Notes under the pieces: model-generated
Told to the model about the DNA's origin: nothing
Database searches by the model: none
Seen by the model: the letters and a program-made list of their open reading frames with translations, nothing else
In this document: piece after piece, positions 5,324 through 5,690 of the stretch
How positions within the stretch are numbered: position 1 is the first letter of the stretch
Layout of the letters: the number at the start of each line of letters is the position of its first letter
Assembly: GCA_025451425.1 (NCBI GenBank)
Contig: JANWKK010000187.1
Coordinates: 1 to 5,690, forward strand
Direction of reading: 5' to 3'
DNA length: 5,690 bases
DNA from: Gemmatimonadaceae bacterium
GTDB taxonomy: Bacteria > Gemmatimonadota > Gemmatimonadetes > Gemmatimonadales > Gemmatimonadaceae
Translations under genes and position numbers: made by a program

Positions 5324-5690
5324 GTGCATCGAACCCGCATTCTCGTTGTCGATGATTACGTTCCCGTCGCACACGCGATCGCGCAGTTGTTGCGTCTGTC
5401 TGGCCACGCCGTCATGACGGCCTTTGCCGCCGATGAGGTGATGACTGCGGCGCGCGCCGTCCATCCCGATGTCGTCCTGCTTGATATCGGGCTGCGCGGA
5501 CCGCACGATGGCGTTGCCGTCGCCAATTGGCTACGTGAGGAGCCGAGCTTCGACTGTACGTTACTCGTTGCCCTGACGGGGCGATGCGATGGCGAGGACG
5601 ACGCCCGCATCGCGACTGCTGGTTTCGATTACCATCTCGTGAAGCCCGTGAGCTTCGACGAGCTCGAGGCGATCATCGAGACCGCTCCCG
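5324..5690 (+). CDS. Receiver-domain response regulator (partial, runs off right edge)
   Basis: The first 122 residues are present and make up nearly a whole CheY-like receiver. Visible are the strand ILVVDD with D10/D11, phospho-acceptor Asp54 (DVVLLDIGLRG), switch Thr85 in LVALTGR, and Lys107-Pro108 (HLVKPVSFDEL). The style, with LLDIGLRGPHDGVAVANWLR and the KPVSFDEL end, resembles the receivers of FixJ-like or stand-alone regulators and those fused to hybrid kinases. Whether an output domain follows is unknown because the window ends at the end of the domain. The start is a GTG with GAGAGGAG (5306-5313) upstream at a rather long spacing of 10 nt; the frame stays open further upstream but shows no better start. 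It follows the LuxR-type regulator in the same direction after 146 nt, so it may belong to the same signalling locus but perhaps to a separate transcript. Confidence 0.88.
   Translation, partial: MHRTRILVVDDYVPVAHAIAQLLRLSGHAVMTAFAADEVMTAARAVHPDVVLLDIGLRGPHDGVAVANWLREEPSFDCTLLVALTGRCDGEDDARIATAGFDYHLVKPVSFDELEAIIETAP

Overview
The window is a GC-rich, gene-dense bacterial segment made mostly of two-component signalling genes. The organism cannot be named from the sequence. The composition, the overlapping genes and the mix of MASE1 sensor kinase, NarL/LuxR-type regulator and FixJ-like receivers would suit a GC-rich environmental bacterium such as Gemmatimonadota, Acidobacteriota or Myxococcota, but this is a weak inference.

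Left, minus strand (1-1027): a histidine-kinase-like protein keeps a good phospho-accepting H-box, but its ATPase domain has lost the recognisable N, G1 and G2 boxes. Its last codons overlap the GTG start of a response regulator whose receiver domain runs off the left edge. A divergent intergenic region (1028-1164) separates this pair from the plus-strand genes and holds a perfect 6-bp inverted repeat directly against the next ribosome binding site.

Centre, plus strand (1165-2687): a CobW/COG0523-like P-loop GTPase whose family-defining CxCC metal motif is degenerate overlaps by 4 nt (ATGA) a three-helix DUF202 (YidH-like) membrane protein. After a 158-nt gap with a plausible sigma-70-type promoter comes a second transcriptional unit.

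Right, plus strand (2846-5690): a MASE1 membrane sensor kinase of the HisKA_3 (NarX/DesK-like) class overlaps by 32 nt a NarL/LuxR-type response regulator, its likely partner. After 146 nt of non-coding sequence a further receiver-domain protein begins and is cut by the right edge.

Together the window holds one apparently active kinase, one apparent ATPase-dead kinase homologue and three receiver proteins. That set could form a branched phosphorelay, with the degenerate kinase acting as a phosphotransfer or scaffold protein (ChpT/Spo0B-like); this is inference. A recurring feature is that at the three overlapping gene junctions the downstream Shine-Dalgarno sequence lies in the 3' arm of a possible stem-loop formed by the end of the upstream gene. 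This arrangement would favour translational coupling.
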